From positions 1 to 15,841 of the forward strand of contig VSOH01000018.1 of NCBI GenBank assembly GCA_009774735.1: a stretch of 15,841 nucleotides of DNA, given 5' to 3'. The notes under the pieces are model-generated. The model ran no database searches. It saw nothing but the letters and a program-made list of their open reading frames with translations, and was not told the DNA's origin. This document shows, piece by piece, positions 1-8,965 of this stretch (position 1 is its first letter; each line of letters starts with the position of its first letter). The stretch comes from Clostridiales bacterium (GTDB taxonomy: Bacteria; Bacillota_A; Clostridia; Oscillospirales; Acutalibacteraceae). A program made the translations under genes and the position numbers.

Positions 1-33
1 TCATCACCACATATATTTTACCATATATATGAC

Positions 34-62
34 AAAAAGCCCAGCATAAGCCGGACCTTTTT
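34..62 (-). terminator. Rho-independent terminator of the minus-strand glycosyltransferase gene
   Basis: Read on the minus strand, the arms TCCGGC (55-50) and GCTGGG (45-40) pair, with G-U wobbles, around a TTAT loop. An outer AAAG/CTTT extension continues the stem, with one bulged base. A run of five T follows at 38-34. The site lies about 55 bases beyond the stop of the glycosyltransferase gene and is the best candidate for ending its transcript. The wobbles exist only in the minus-strand RNA, which fixes the orientation. Confidence 0.55.
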
Positions 63-72
63 CGACAGACTG

Positions 73-98
73 AACAGCAGAAGATTTCTGCTGTTTTT
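73..98 (+). terminator. Hairpin with plus-strand T-tract, probable terminator of a gene left of the window
   Basis: A 10-bp perfect stem (AACAGCAGAA / TTCTGCTGTT) with a 3-base loop is followed on the plus strand by TTTTTATTAT. No T-run follows it on the minus strand. It therefore most resembles a plus-strand terminator facing the minus-strand gene, suggesting a convergent gene ends just before this window. It may also act as an RNA 3'-end stabiliser for the minus transcript. Confidence 0.6.
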
Positions 99-114
99 AT
101 TATAAATATTTCAA

Positions 115-2571
115 TTATTCAAAAAGAGAATCAAGCTCTTTCTTTGCACTTGCATTAAACTCATTAATATCAAATTTTTTCAAAGAATTGAGTTGACCTT
201 TGCTAAAGGCAACAAGCCCGTCATAGATACCCTGCTGTGAATCCTCAACAACATAGCCATAACCCTGCTTTAAAAATTCAGACGGTCCGGGTATATCGGT
301 ACTGATAACAGGAACTCCAAGTGCCAATGATTCCATAATGGTCATCGGCAAGCCCTCATACCTTGATGACAGCACATACAAATCACACTTTTTCAAAATC
401 GGGAAAGGATTACGCAAAGATTTGATTACAATAATATTTTGGTAATCATTATCCTGAATCATATTAAGAATATTATCATATTCAACGCCGTGACCGCCGA
501 TAATAATTAAATGCGAATTTTTACCGGATGTTATACGGTAATCATTGAATGCCGGAATTAATCTGTCAAAGCCCTTTTCAATTGAAAATCTGCCAATGGC
601 AATAAGCTTTTCACCATCGCCGTTTAGAATTTCATTAAGCTCATCAAGCTCAATATTTGAAACAGTGTCGTCATCATATTGAACCGGCAGCTGTGACAAG
701 CTGTCAATTCTTTCGCCGTCAATAAAATTATGCACTGTAAGAACTTTACTCTTGTCAATACCCCTGACAAATTTGCAAATTTCATTTTCGGAGCTTTTTC
801 GCACGCAGGCAATTTTATCGAATTTTTTTATTGAAACACGATAATTACCGCTGATATTATTTCTGGTCTTTGATTCTCTCGCCATATCATTATGAACAAA
901 AACAATTCTTTTAGCATTATCCATATGACCGAAAAAATTTAAAATTACTCTTTCATAACCGGAAAAATGAATCACATAGTCAAAATCAACATAGCGGAAA
1001 ACTCTTTTTTTCTCTCTTTTATAAATAGTTTCAATTGCGTGTTTTATACCAACACTGTTTATACCGGTTTCATTATAAATAAAATTAAGTTCGTTTTCTT
1101 TAAAGGTACTGTTCATTTCGCCTTGAATGGGCATATAATCAATATCGGTAAAATCATTGATTACTTGTTTGTTCTTTTCCACAGCACTCTTAAAGAAAGT
1201 TAAAATAATATTATATTTTTCCTTATCAAGATTTTTAATAAAGCCTCTTAATGCTGTTGTAATTCCGTTTTGCATAAGAGCACCGCCGAAAACAAGTACA
1301 TTGGGCTTGTTGTTATGATACGTTTTGCCGTCTATAACTTTTAAACCGTCGCTTACCTTGCTCTTAAATAACAGGTCGCAAATCTCCCTTGCAGAGTCGG
1401 CAGTATCATACTTATTGAATTCTTTGCTGAAATCACTGTAATCCTTATAGCTGTCAATGCTGCTGATTTCACTGTAAAGCTCATCCACAGTTTCAACAAA
1501 GGTGAACGGCAGACTGTCATAATCAAGATACATACCTCTTTCGGCAAGATATTTCTCTTTGTCATAGCCGTAAAGAATAATTTTTCTGCCTGTGTTTGCA
1601 TAGTCAAACAAAACACTTGAATAGTCAGTTATAAGACAGTCAGCAGTGTTAAGAAATTCATAGGTTTCATATTCAGTGGGAAATTCCCTGATATGACTGA
1701 ATTCGCTGAAATTCAAACTGGCACTGTTGTAAAGATGGAATTTGACAAAAAGCACCGTGTCATCATCCAACATCTTATCAAGCTCATAAAGCGTAAAGAC
1801 TGTATAAGCATTCTGAAAGGCGTTATTTCTATTCACCAATATACCACGCCATGTCGGCATATAAACAACGATTTTTTTATCACTAATATCCAGTTCGTCC
1901 TTAATTTTTTCAGCAAGCTCCTTATCAAAAAAGGCTGTATTTCGGGGATAACCTCCAATAACATATTGACCGGTATAATACTTTTCAATCATATAGTCAA
2001 CACGCATACGCTCAAAAGTAAATTCATTGGGATAGAGAAGGTAATCGGACATAAGGAAATTACGCTGTGAATTGCCAAGCTCATTCGGAGCATCAATTAT
2101 TTGCCTGCCCATATGCTTCAATGGAGTACCGTGCCAGGTATTCAGCATAACCTGACCGTCTTTTTTCATAATATACGGAGCAAAGGTAGAATTGGTAAGC
2201 AGGTATTTAGCTCTTGCCATTACCTGACAATATTCATCAGAATGTACTTTTAAAACAATAATGTTTTCATCATTGAATTTTTCTACATATTCCACCATTT
2301 TAGCATAATTACGCCATTTGGTAACTATGTATTTCTTAAAATTTGCATAATAAGGATCACTGCAAACTTCACGCAGCATATAGTACAAGTTACCTGAAAT
2401 GCTCTTGCCGTCATAGGATTGAAACACGATTTCGTTATCAACTATATCTAAAGAATCCCAATACTGAGTATAGATAAAACGTGCCTTGTAATACACGGAG
2501 TTAGCCATTTTTCTCCGTTCTATTTTTTGATGACTACGTATTTTTTTTACAATTCTATATATACTTCTCAT
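115..2571 (-). CDS. Bifunctional CDP-glycerol glycerophosphotransferase / family 4 glycosyltransferase
   Basis: 818 residues. The N-terminal half (about 45-400) is a TagB/TagF-type CDP-glycerol:poly(glycerophosphate) transferase domain. It has the WHGTPLK motif at 146-152 and the TDYSSVLFDYA motif at 315-325, both typical of the family. The C-terminal half (about 420-810) is a GT-B fold GT4 glycosyltransferase with GRFSIEKGF at 660-668 and the donor-site stretch EGLPMTIMES at 739-748. Family knowledge points to building a teichoic-acid-like or capsule-linked glycerophosphate polymer at the inner membrane face, with sugar addition by the second domain. The acceptor and sugar are unknown. There is no signal peptide; the basic N-terminus suits peripheral membrane binding. 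The ATG at 2571 is chosen because GGAGGA (2580-2575) precedes it, and because the longer reading frame would begin upstream of the promoter. No tagD-like or export genes are nearby, so the pathway role is inferred. Confidence 0.88.
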   Translation of the reverse strand: MRSIYRIVKKIRSHQKIERRKMANSVYYKARFIYTQYWDSLDIVDNEIVFQSYDGKSISGNLYYMLREVCSDPYYANFKKYIVTKWRNYAKMVEYVEKFNDENIIVLKVHSDEYCQVMARAKYLLTNSTFAPYIMKKDGQVMLNTWHGTPLKHMGRQIIDAPNELGNSQRNFLMSDYLLYPNEFTFERMRVDYMIEKYYTGQYVIGGYPRNTAFFDKELAEKIKDELDISDKKIVVYMPTWRGILVNRNNAFQNAYTVFTLYELDKMLDDDTVLFVKFHLYNSASLNFSEFSHIREFPTEYETYEFLNTADCLITDYSSVLFDYANTGRKIILYGYDKEKYLAERGMYLDYDSLPFTFVETVDELYSEISSIDSYKDYSDFSKEFNKYDTADSAREICDLLFKSKVSDGLKVIDGKTYHNNKPNVLVFGGALMQNGITTALRGFIKNLDKEKYNIILTFFKSAVEKNKQVINDFTDIDYMPIQGEMNSTFKENELNFIYNETGINSVGIKHAIETIYKREKKRVFRYVDFDYVIHFSGYERVILNFFGHMDNAKRIVFVHNDMARESKTRNNISGNYRVSIKKFDKIACVRKSSENEICKFVRGIDKSKVLTVHNFIDGERIDSLSQLPVQYDDDTVSNIELDELNEILNGDGEKLIAIGRFSIEKGFDRLIPAFNDYRITSGKNSHLIIIGGHGVEYDNILNMIQDNDYQNIIVIKSLRNPFPILKKCDLYVLSSRYEGLPMTIMESLALGVPVISTDIPGPSEFLKQGYGYVVEDSQQGIYDGLVAFSKGQLNSLKKFDINEFNASAKKELDSLFE

Positions 2572-2574
2572 ATA

Positions 2575-2580
2575 TCCTCC
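2575..2580 (-). promoter_or_regulatory. Shine-Dalgarno site deciding the start of the glycosyltransferase gene
   Basis: GGAGGA on the minus strand, three bases before ATG 2571-2569. It fixes the start 24 codons inside the longest open frame, and it lies downstream of the promoter at 2603-2631. Confidence 0.8.
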
Positions 2581-2602
2581 ACTATGCTGAACCAATATGA
2601 AT

Positions 2603-2631
2603 ATTATATACTTGTACGTATATATTGTCAA
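2603..2631 (-). promoter_or_regulatory. Perfect-consensus SigA-type promoter of the glycosyltransferase gene
   Basis: The minus strand carries TTGACA (2631-2626), a 17-base spacer and TATAAT (2608-2603), a full match to the vegetative consensus at ideal spacing. The predicted transcript starts near 2596 and gives a short leader into the Shine-Dalgarno at 2580. The octamer ACAAGTAT precedes or overlaps both hexamers (2638-2631 and 2615-2608). The gene is thus probably transcribed independently of the uvr operon upstream. Confidence 0.8.
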
Positions 2632-2664
2632 TACTTGTCGCATTACAGAATGTAATTTATTATA

Positions 2665-5484
2665 CTATTTTAAATATTTTTTCAAATATTGACCGGTGTA
2701 TGATTTTTTACATTTTGCCACATGCTCAGGTGTACCAGCAGTAACAATTTTTCCGCCGTTTTTGCCGCCCTCAGGACCCAGGTCAATAATGTAATCTGCA
2801 GATTTAATTATGTCAAGATTGTGTTCGATTACAAGCACGGTATTACCTGTATCCACCAGCATATTCAGAACATTGACAAGTCTGTGAACATCAGCTGTAT
2901 GAAGTCCTGTTGTAGGCTCATCGAGAATATAAATTGTTTTGCCGGTACTCCGCTTAGAAAGCTCTGTCGCAAGCTTGACACGCTGTGCCTCACCGCCCGA
3001 AAGCGTTGTTGCACTCTGACCTATTTTGATATAGCCCAAACCAACATCAGACAAGGTTTTGAGCTTATTATATATTTTAGGCTGCTGGGCAAAAAATTCA
3101 CAGCCCTCATCAACAGTCATTTCAAGCACATCAAATATTGTTTTGCCCTTAAATTTCACCTCAAGGGTTTCACGGTTATAGCGTTTTCCGCCACAGACAT
3201 CACAGGCAACATAAACATCCGCAAGGAAATGCATCTCTATTTTAACAATACCGTCACCCTGACAAGCCTCACAGCGTCCCCCTTTTACATTAAAAGAAAA
3301 ACGATTTGCCTTATAACCACGCTGCTTTGCATCAGGTGTCTGGGCATAAAGCTCACGGATATCATTGAACACACCAGTATATGTTGCCGGGTTGGAACGG
3401 GGTGTTCTGCCGATTGGTGATTGGTCAATATTAATAACTTTATCAAGATTATCTGCACCTGTTATTTTTTCAAAGTTCTTTGCCTTTGTTTTTGCACCGT
3501 TCAGTATATTTGCTAAATGTGTATTGAGTATTTCATTAACAAGGCTTGATTTACCGGAACCTGACACACCTGTTACAGCAACAAATTTACCAAGAGGTAT
3601 TTCAACATCAAGCTTTTTGAGATTATTTGCACAGGCACCATAAACAGTCAGCTTTTTGCCGCTTCCCTCACGCCTTTTTGACGGAACGGGAATCTGCCTC
3701 TTGCCGCTCAAATACTGCCCTGTTATTGAATTTTCACAGTTAATAATATCATCAACACTGCCTGCTGCTATAAGCTCACCGCCGTGAACACCTGCACCCG
3801 GTCCAATGTCAACAATATAATCAGCACTTCGCATCGTATCCTCATCATGCTCAACAACAATCAAGGTGTTGCCTAAGTCACGAAGATGCTTCAGGGTACC
3901 GAGCAGCTTATCATTATCCCTTTGATGAAGTCCGATTGACGGTTCATCAAGAATATATAATACACCCATAAGAGATGAGCCTATCTGTGTCGCAAGTCTG
4001 ATACGCTGTGCCTCACCGCCGGAAAGCGTTGCAGCCTCACGTGCCAGTGAAAGATATTCAAGACCAACAGAATTTAAAAACTGAAGTCTTTCTTTAATTT
4101 CATTCACTACAAGATTTCCGATAAGCTGTTCCCTTTCGGTAAGCTCTAAATTTGTAATGAATTCAAGCTCTTCACCAATCGGCATTGAACAGAATTCATA
4201 AATATTCAGACCACCGACAGTAACACTCAGCACCTCAGGCAAAAGTCTTGAACCTTTGCAGTCAGGACACACACAGGTTGTCATAACCGTTTCAATATCA
4301 TTTCTTGACCATTCACTTGTGGTTTCATTATATCTTCTGTTAAGATTCGATACGATACCCTCAAAATCAGTCTTGTAGCTGCCTGTACCATAAGATGTGA
4401 CACGCTTCATTGAAATCTTTTTGCCGTCAGTTCCGTAAAGGATGGCATCAAGTCCTTCCTTACTAATCATTTCAACAGGCACATCAAGTGAAAAACCATA
4501 TTCCTTGGAAAGTCCCTCATAATACATTTTTGCAATTGAGCCGTCATTAACACTCCATCCTGACGCTTTGATTGCACCCTGATTTATTGAAAGCTTTTTA
4601 TTGGGAATAATTAAATCAACATCTATTTCCTTATATGCACCAAGACCGCTGCACTTTTTGCAGGCACCAAAAGGATTATTGAACGAAAACATTCTGGGAC
4701 TCATTTCCTCTATAACAGCACCGTGCTCCGGGCAGGCATAATTAAGAGAAAACAGTTCCTCCCTTTCACCCACAATATCAACAAGCACAACACCGTCGGC
4801 AAGACGGGTTGCAGTTTCAATCGAATCAGCAAGACGTGTCTTGACCGTATCATTAATAACAAGCCTGTCAACAATAACCTCGATATTGTGTTTTTTATTT
4901 TTATCCATTTTTATGTTTTCACTAAGGTCATATACAGAGCCGTCAACACGAACACGAACATATCCGCTCTTTCGGATATTGTCAAGCTCCTTGACATACT
5001 CTCCCTTTCTGCCTCGAACGATAGGTGCCATTATCTGTATTTTGGTCTTTTCAGGCAGTTTCATAACAGCATCAACAATCTGATCAACAGTCTGCTGTGT
5101 TATTTCTCTTCCGCACTTGGTACAGTGCGGAACACCTATTCTGGCATAAAGAAGTCTTAAATAATCATAAATTTCCGTAACAGTGCCGACGGTCGAACGC
5201 GGATTGCGTGACGTGGTTTTCTGGTCAATTGAAATTGCAGGAGAAAGCCCGTCAATATAATCAACATCCGGCTTTTCCATTTGACCGAGAAACTGTCTTG
5301 CATATGACGAAAGTGATTCAACATAACGTCTTTGACCTTCAGCATAAATTGTATCAAAAGCAAGACTTGATTTGCCTGAGCCTGACAAGCCTGTAAATAC
5401 AATCAGCTTGTCCCTCGGAATCGTAATATCAATATTTTTCAGATTGTGCTCTCTCGCACCCTTAACAACTATATTCTTATTCAT
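2665..5484 (-). CDS. uvrA: Excinuclease ABC subunit A (UvrA)
   Basis: 939 residues, full length for the family. UvrA dimerises, scans DNA for bulky lesions and loads UvrB in nucleotide excision repair. It has two ABC ATPase modules. In the first, Walker A is GLSGSGKSS at 32-40, the signature LSGGE at 487-491 and Walker B ILDEP at 511-515. In the second, Walker A is GVSGSGKSS at 639-647, the signature LSGGE at 828-832 and Walker B ILDEP at 853-857. Three zinc modules are intact: C121/C124 with C251/H254, C275/C278 with C406/C409, and C738/C741 with C761/C764. The start is the ATG at 5484, preceded by AGAGG. It overlaps the end of the MATE gene by 8 bases, so translation is probably coupled. 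It is the last gene of a uvrB-MATE-uvrA operon and should share the LexA control upstream of uvrB. No clear terminator follows it. Confidence 0.98.
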   Translation of the reverse strand: MNKNIVVKGAREHNLKNIDITIPRDKLIVFTGLSGSGKSSLAFDTIYAEGQRRYVESLSSYARQFLGQMEKPDVDYIDGLSPAISIDQKTTSRNPRSTVGTVTEIYDYLRLLYARIGVPHCTKCGREITQQTVDQIVDAVMKLPEKTKIQIMAPIVRGRKGEYVKELDNIRKSGYVRVRVDGSVYDLSENIKMDKNKKHNIEVIVDRLVINDTVKTRLADSIETATRLADGVVLVDIVGEREELFSLNYACPEHGAVIEEMSPRMFSFNNPFGACKKCSGLGAYKEIDVDLIIPNKKLSINQGAIKASGWSVNDGSIAKMYYEGLSKEYGFSLDVPVEMISKEGLDAILYGTDGKKISMKRVTSYGTGSYKTDFEGIVSNLNRRYNETTSEWSRNDIETVMTTCVCPDCKGSRLLPEVLSVTVGGLNIYEFCSMPIGEELEFITNLELTEREQLIGNLVVNEIKERLQFLNSVGLEYLSLAREAATLSGGEAQRIRLATQIGSSLMGVLYILDEPSIGLHQRDNDKLLGTLKHLRDLGNTLIVVEHDEDTMRSADYIVDIGPGAGVHGGELIAAGSVDDIINCENSITGQYLSGKRQIPVPSKRREGSGKKLTVYGACANNLKKLDVEIPLGKFVAVTGVSGSGKSSLVNEILNTHLANILNGAKTKAKNFEKITGADNLDKVINIDQSPIGRTPRSNPATYTGVFNDIRELYAQTPDAKQRGYKANRFSFNVKGGRCEACQGDGIVKIEMHFLADVYVACDVCGGKRYNRETLEVKFKGKTIFDVLEMTVDEGCEFFAQQPKIYNKLKTLSDVGLGYIKIGQSATTLSGGEAQRVKLATELSKRSTGKTIYILDEPTTGLHTADVHRLVNVLNMLVDTGNTVLVIEHNLDIIKSADYIIDLGPEGGKNGGKIVTAGTPEHVAKCKKSYTGQYLKKYLK

Positions 5485-6895
5485 CCTTAACCTCTGCCTG
5501 CTGTAATTTTTCGAGAGCCTTTCTTCCCTCTTCCGTTACAGGCTTTATCCATTTTTTTGAAAAATAAAATTTTAAACAGCATATTACCTTGGGAATATCT
5601 TCAAAAATATACATAATTGCATACGCCGCCAAAAACGATACTTTAAATACATAAACTGCAATGAGTGTTGCAGGAACTGACATCAACCACAGGCATATAA
5701 GCTCAAACTTAGCACCTGTGAAGGTATCGCCTCCGGAACGGAAGATTGATACAATCTGAAGATACGGGAACACTCTGAAAGGAAAGGCAATTGCATAAAT
5801 GAGCATAAGCATTCCTGCCGTATCTATCGCAAGCTGACTGATATTGCTGCCCATATTGAATATACTTACAAGCTGATGCCTGAATACAATAATCAAAACA
5901 GACACAAAGGCTGCTATAACAGGAACAATTATTGAAAAACGCTTTGAATCCTCAATACCCTTTTTAATTTCACCCATACCTATTGACTTGCCTATCATAA
6001 CCGAGGATGCACTGCATATACCGATAAAGAGGACAAAGCAGATATTTTCAAAGCTTCTTACAATTGTAAGGGCTGAAAAGTATTCATAGCCCATATTGCC
6101 GTAAATAATATTATAGGTGAATGTACCAAGTCCCCACATACTTTCGTTAATAACAATCGGTATTGCCTTTTTTAAATATTCACGAATCTCACTTCTGTTG
6201 AATTTGAAAAAATCAATAGACTTTGTGGCAATAAGATTTTTCTGAAGCAGTGATATAACGACAATCAGAACCACACCGAGCCATGCAGATATTACCGTAG
6301 CCAAAGCTGCACCCTTAACACCCATTTGCGAAAATCCGAATTTACCGAAAATCATAGCGTAGTCAAGAAATATATTTAAAACAGTAGTAAATGCAGATGC
6401 ATACATAGGCAGCTTAACCTCTTCAACTGCTCTCAGAACAGCAGCAAGAATATTGGTTAAAGCAATGGGAATATACGAAAATGCAACAACCTTTAAATAT
6501 TCTGCACCAACAGCAACAACCTCAGGGTCAGAGTTGAATATTCTTATTACATACTGCGGTATCGCAATGCTGACAACGGTAAACAAAACCGATACACCAA
6601 GCGAAAACGCTATGGATATACCACCGATATGTCGTATTTTCTTTAAATCCTGAATGCCCCAATACTGAGAAATGAATACGGATGTTGCCGAGCAGAAGCC
6701 GACTAAAATCATATTCATCAGCCATGCCCACTGCCCTATCATACCGACAGCGGAAAGCGCAACAGTTCCAAGTGAGCTGACAAGCAGAGTATCCGCCAGC
6801 GTAAAAGAGCTTGTCAGCAAATTCTGCAGTGCAACAGGCACAGTAAGCCTTACCGCAGTTTTCCAAAACTTTTTATCATTAAATAACCTTGTCAT
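5477..6895 (-). CDS. MATE-family multidrug/toxin efflux transporter
   Basis: 472 residues, the usual MATE length, with about twelve hydrophobic segments arranged as two six-helix halves. The N-terminus has the family pattern: a short amphipathic lead, then a first helix ending in ADTLLVSSLGT (34-44). MATE proteins export cationic drugs or metabolites in exchange for Na+ or H+ across the cytoplasmic membrane; the substrate here is unknown. The gene starts 26 bases after the uvrB stop and overlaps uvrA by 8 bases, so it sits inside the excision-repair operon. The Shine-Dalgarno is weak (TGGAA about 9-10 bases before the ATG), which may lower its expression relative to uvrB and uvrA. E. coli DinF is an established precedent for a MATE protein in an SOS unit. 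Whether this one is a DinF orthologue cannot be judged by eye. Confidence 0.92.
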   Translation of the reverse strand: MTRLFNDKKFWKTAVRLTVPVALQNLLTSSFTLADTLLVSSLGTVALSAVGMIGQWAWLMNMILVGFCSATSVFISQYWGIQDLKKIRHIGGISIAFSLGVSVLFTVVSIAIPQYVIRIFNSDPEVVAVGAEYLKVVAFSYIPIALTNILAAVLRAVEEVKLPMYASAFTTVLNIFLDYAMIFGKFGFSQMGVKGAALATVISAWLGVVLIVVISLLQKNLIATKSIDFFKFNRSEIREYLKKAIPIVINESMWGLGTFTYNIIYGNMGYEYFSALTIVRSFENICFVLFIGICSASSVMIGKSIGMGEIKKGIEDSKRFSIIVPVIAAFVSVLIIVFRHQLVSIFNMGSNISQLAIDTAGMLMLIYAIAFPFRVFPYLQIVSIFRSGGDTFTGAKFELICLWLMSVPATLIAVYVFKVSFLAAYAIMYIFEDIPKVICCLKFYFSKKWIKPVTEEGRKALEKLQQAEVKDE

Positions 6896-6921
6896 TTTTA
6901 GTATTCCAAATTATCTTTAAT

Positions 6922-8874
6922 CTATTTTTCCAATTCAGCAATCTGGTCACGAAGATATGCAGCATGCTCAAATTCAAGCATACGTGCAGCCTCCTTCATT
7001 TCACGAGTTAGCTGCTGAATCATTAATTGTTTTTCTTTCTTCGTCAAGTGCTTCTTCTTACCGGATAATTTTTCTTTTGAGGTAATTTCAATAACCTGAC
7101 GAACATCCTTTTTAATGGTTTTAGGTGTTATGCCATGGACTTCATTATATTTTTGCTGAATATCACGTCGTCTTACTGTTTCGGTTATAGCACGCTCCAT
7201 TGACGGTGTAACACTGTCAGCATACATAATAACCTCACCGTTTTCGTTTCTTGCGGCACGCCCTATTGTCTGGACAAGCGAAGTTTCACTGCGCAGAAAG
7301 CCTTCTTTGTCAGCATCAAGAATTGCTACAAGAGAAACCTCGGGTATATCAAGACCCTCTCGCAGAAGATTTATACCTACAAGCACATCAAATTCGCCGA
7401 GTCTTAAATCACGTATAATTTCCATTCTTTCAATCGTATCTATATCGTGGTGCATATAACGCACTTTAACGTCAAAGCCTTCAAGGTATTTTGTCAAATC
7501 CTCAGCCATTGCCTTTGTAAGAGTTGTAACGAGCACACGCTCCTTCCGCTCTGTCCTCATATTAATTTCACTGAGCAGATCATCCATCTGATCCTCAGTA
7601 GGCTTAACATGAATGATCGGATCAAGAAGACCTGTAGGTCTTATCACCTGCTCAACAATCTGCGTGCTGTGCTCCTTTTCAAAGGCATTCGGTGTTGCCG
7701 ATGTAAATATGACCTGATTAATTTTTTTATAAAACTCATCAAACTGCATTGGTCGGTTATCAAGTGCCGACGGCAGTCTGAAGCCATATTCAACAAGGCT
7801 TTCCTTTCTTGCTTTATCACCTGCATACATACCTCTGACCTGCGGCAGCATAACGTGGCTCTCGTCACAGAACAGCAGAAAATCATCCGGCATATAATCA
7901 ATAAGAGTAAATGGTGCTGCACCGGGTTTTCTTCCGCTCATAACTGCGGAATAATTCTCAATACCTTTACAGAAGCCTGTTTCTCTTAACATCTCAATAT
8001 CATTCATTGTGCGCTCTTTTATACGCTGTGCCTCAAGCAGCTTGCCGTTTTCTTCAAAATACGCAACACGTTCAACCATTTCATTGTAAATTTTTTCAAT
8101 TGCAATATTCATTTTTTCCTGACCGACAACATAGTGTGATGCCGGATATATGCAAACGTGTGATAAAACACCCTCAACCTTACCTGTTAAAGGATTTATT
8201 TCACAAATTCGGTCAATATCATCCCCGAAAAATTCAACCCTTATTGCATTACCTGAGGAGCCTGCAGGAAAAATTTCAAGAGTATCACCACGAACCCTGA
8301 ACTTATTTCTTACAAAATTAATATCATTTCTTTCATACTGAATTGAAACAAGCCTTTCAATCAGCGCATCTCTGCCGATTTCCTTACCTGTTCTGAGCGA
8401 AATGACCATGCTCTGATAATCTATCGGGTCACCGATTGAGTAAATACAGGATACGGATGCAACAATAATTACATCACGCCGCTCAAACAATGATGCTGTT
8501 GCAGAATGGCGCAGCTTATCTATCTCATCATTAATTGAGCTGTCTTTTTCAATATAAGTATCGGTTGTAGGAACATATGCTTCCGGCTGATAATAGTCAT
8601 AATAGGACACGAAATACTCAACAGCATTATCAGGAAAAAACTCTCGAAACTCACTGCAAAGCTGTGCAGCAAGAGTTTTATTATGTGCAAGAACGAGCGT
8701 TGGACGATTAACTCTTTCAATGATGTTAGCCATGGTAAAGGTTTTACCTGAACCTGTAACACCCATAAGAGTCTGTTCCTTATCGCCACGCAGCACACCC
8801 TTAACCAAAGCATCAATAGCTTCAGGCTGGTCACCTGTGGGTTTGAATTTTGACACCAACTTGAACTTGTCCAT
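6922..8874 (-). CDS. uvrB: Excinuclease ABC subunit B (UvrB)
   Basis: 650 residues from the chosen start. UvrB is the damage-verifying helicase-like component that receives the lesion from UvrA and recruits UvrC for incision. Visible features are Walker A GVTGSGKT at 38-45, the strand-opening beta-hairpin YYDYYQPEAYVP at 91-102, DESH at 337-340, helicase motif VI QTIGRAARN at 535-543 and a C-terminal UVR (UvrC-binding) coiled coil at about 614-650. The ATG at 8874 is preferred over one at 8910. AGGAG lies five bases before it, and 8910 coincides with the predicted transcription start. It is the first gene of the uvrB-MATE-uvrA operon, under a SigA-type promoter (8918-8946) with a LexA box at 8966-8979, so SOS induction is expected. 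Confidence 0.98.
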   Translation of the reverse strand: MDKFKLVSKFKPTGDQPEAIDALVKGVLRGDKEQTLMGVTGSGKTFTMANIIERVNRPTLVLAHNKTLAAQLCSEFREFFPDNAVEYFVSYYDYYQPEAYVPTTDTYIEKDSSINDEIDKLRHSATASLFERRDVIIVASVSCIYSIGDPIDYQSMVISLRTGKEIGRDALIERLVSIQYERNDINFVRNKFRVRGDTLEIFPAGSSGNAIRVEFFGDDIDRICEINPLTGKVEGVLSHVCIYPASHYVVGQEKMNIAIEKIYNEMVERVAYFEENGKLLEAQRIKERTMNDIEMLRETGFCKGIENYSAVMSGRKPGAAPFTLIDYMPDDFLLFCDESHVMLPQVRGMYAGDKARKESLVEYGFRLPSALDNRPMQFDEFYKKINQVIFTSATPNAFEKEHSTQIVEQVIRPTGLLDPIIHVKPTEDQMDDLLSEINMRTERKERVLVTTLTKAMAEDLTKYLEGFDVKVRYMHHDIDTIERMEIIRDLRLGEFDVLVGINLLREGLDIPEVSLVAILDADKEGFLRSETSLVQTIGRAARNENGEVIMYADSVTPSMERAITETVRRRDIQQKYNEVHGITPKTIKKDVRQVIEITSKEKLSGKKKHLTKKEKQLMIQQLTREMKEAARMLEFEHAAYLRDQIAELEK

Positions 8875-8878
8875 AATA

Positions 8879-8884
8879 GCTCCT
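8879..8884 (-). promoter_or_regulatory. Shine-Dalgarno site deciding the uvrB start
   Basis: AGGAGC on the minus strand ends four bases before ATG 8874-8872. It supports this internal start over the one at 8910. Confidence 0.75.
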
Positions 8885-8917
8885 GACTCTGTTTTAATAA
8901 ATTTCTGCATTCATTAT

Positions 8918-8946
8918 ATTATATGATAAATAAATATATTTTTCAA
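8918..8946 (-). promoter_or_regulatory. SigA-type promoter of the uvrB-MATE-uvrA operon
   Basis: The minus strand has TTGAAA (8946-8941), a 17-base spacer and TATAAT (8923-8918), a near-perfect vegetative promoter. Transcription would begin near 8911 and give a leader of about 37 bases. The LexA box lies about 20 bases upstream of the -35 hexamer. Confidence 0.8.
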
Positions 8947-8965
8947 TAGATTTAGCAAAAAATCT

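Noticed and set aside
2572..2643. 24-codon N-terminal extension of the glycosyltransferase frame
   Set aside because: The extension contains the -35 and -10 of the promoter, so it cannot be translated from that transcript, and a good Shine-Dalgarno precedes the internal ATG at 2571.
2642..2656. ATTACA-GAA-TGTAAT hairpin after uvrA as a terminator
   Set aside because: The stem is six base pairs, nearly all A-T, and in the minus-strand direction it is not followed by a T-run.
2722..3420. 232-codon plus-strand open frame inside uvrA
   Set aside because: It is a frame opposite a highly conserved uvrA region, with no domain-like sequence and no ribosome binding site; the same holds for the frames at 3365-3643, 4723-5160 and 4841-5083.
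7447..7989. 180-codon plus-strand open frame inside uvrB
   Set aside because: It is a Cys/His-rich, low-plausibility protein antisense to the conserved helicase core of uvrB, a typical shadow frame.
8875..8910. 12-codon N-terminal extension of UvrB
   Set aside because: The upstream ATG coincides with the predicted transcription start. The internal ATG has an AGGAG site and gives the normal UvrB N-terminus.
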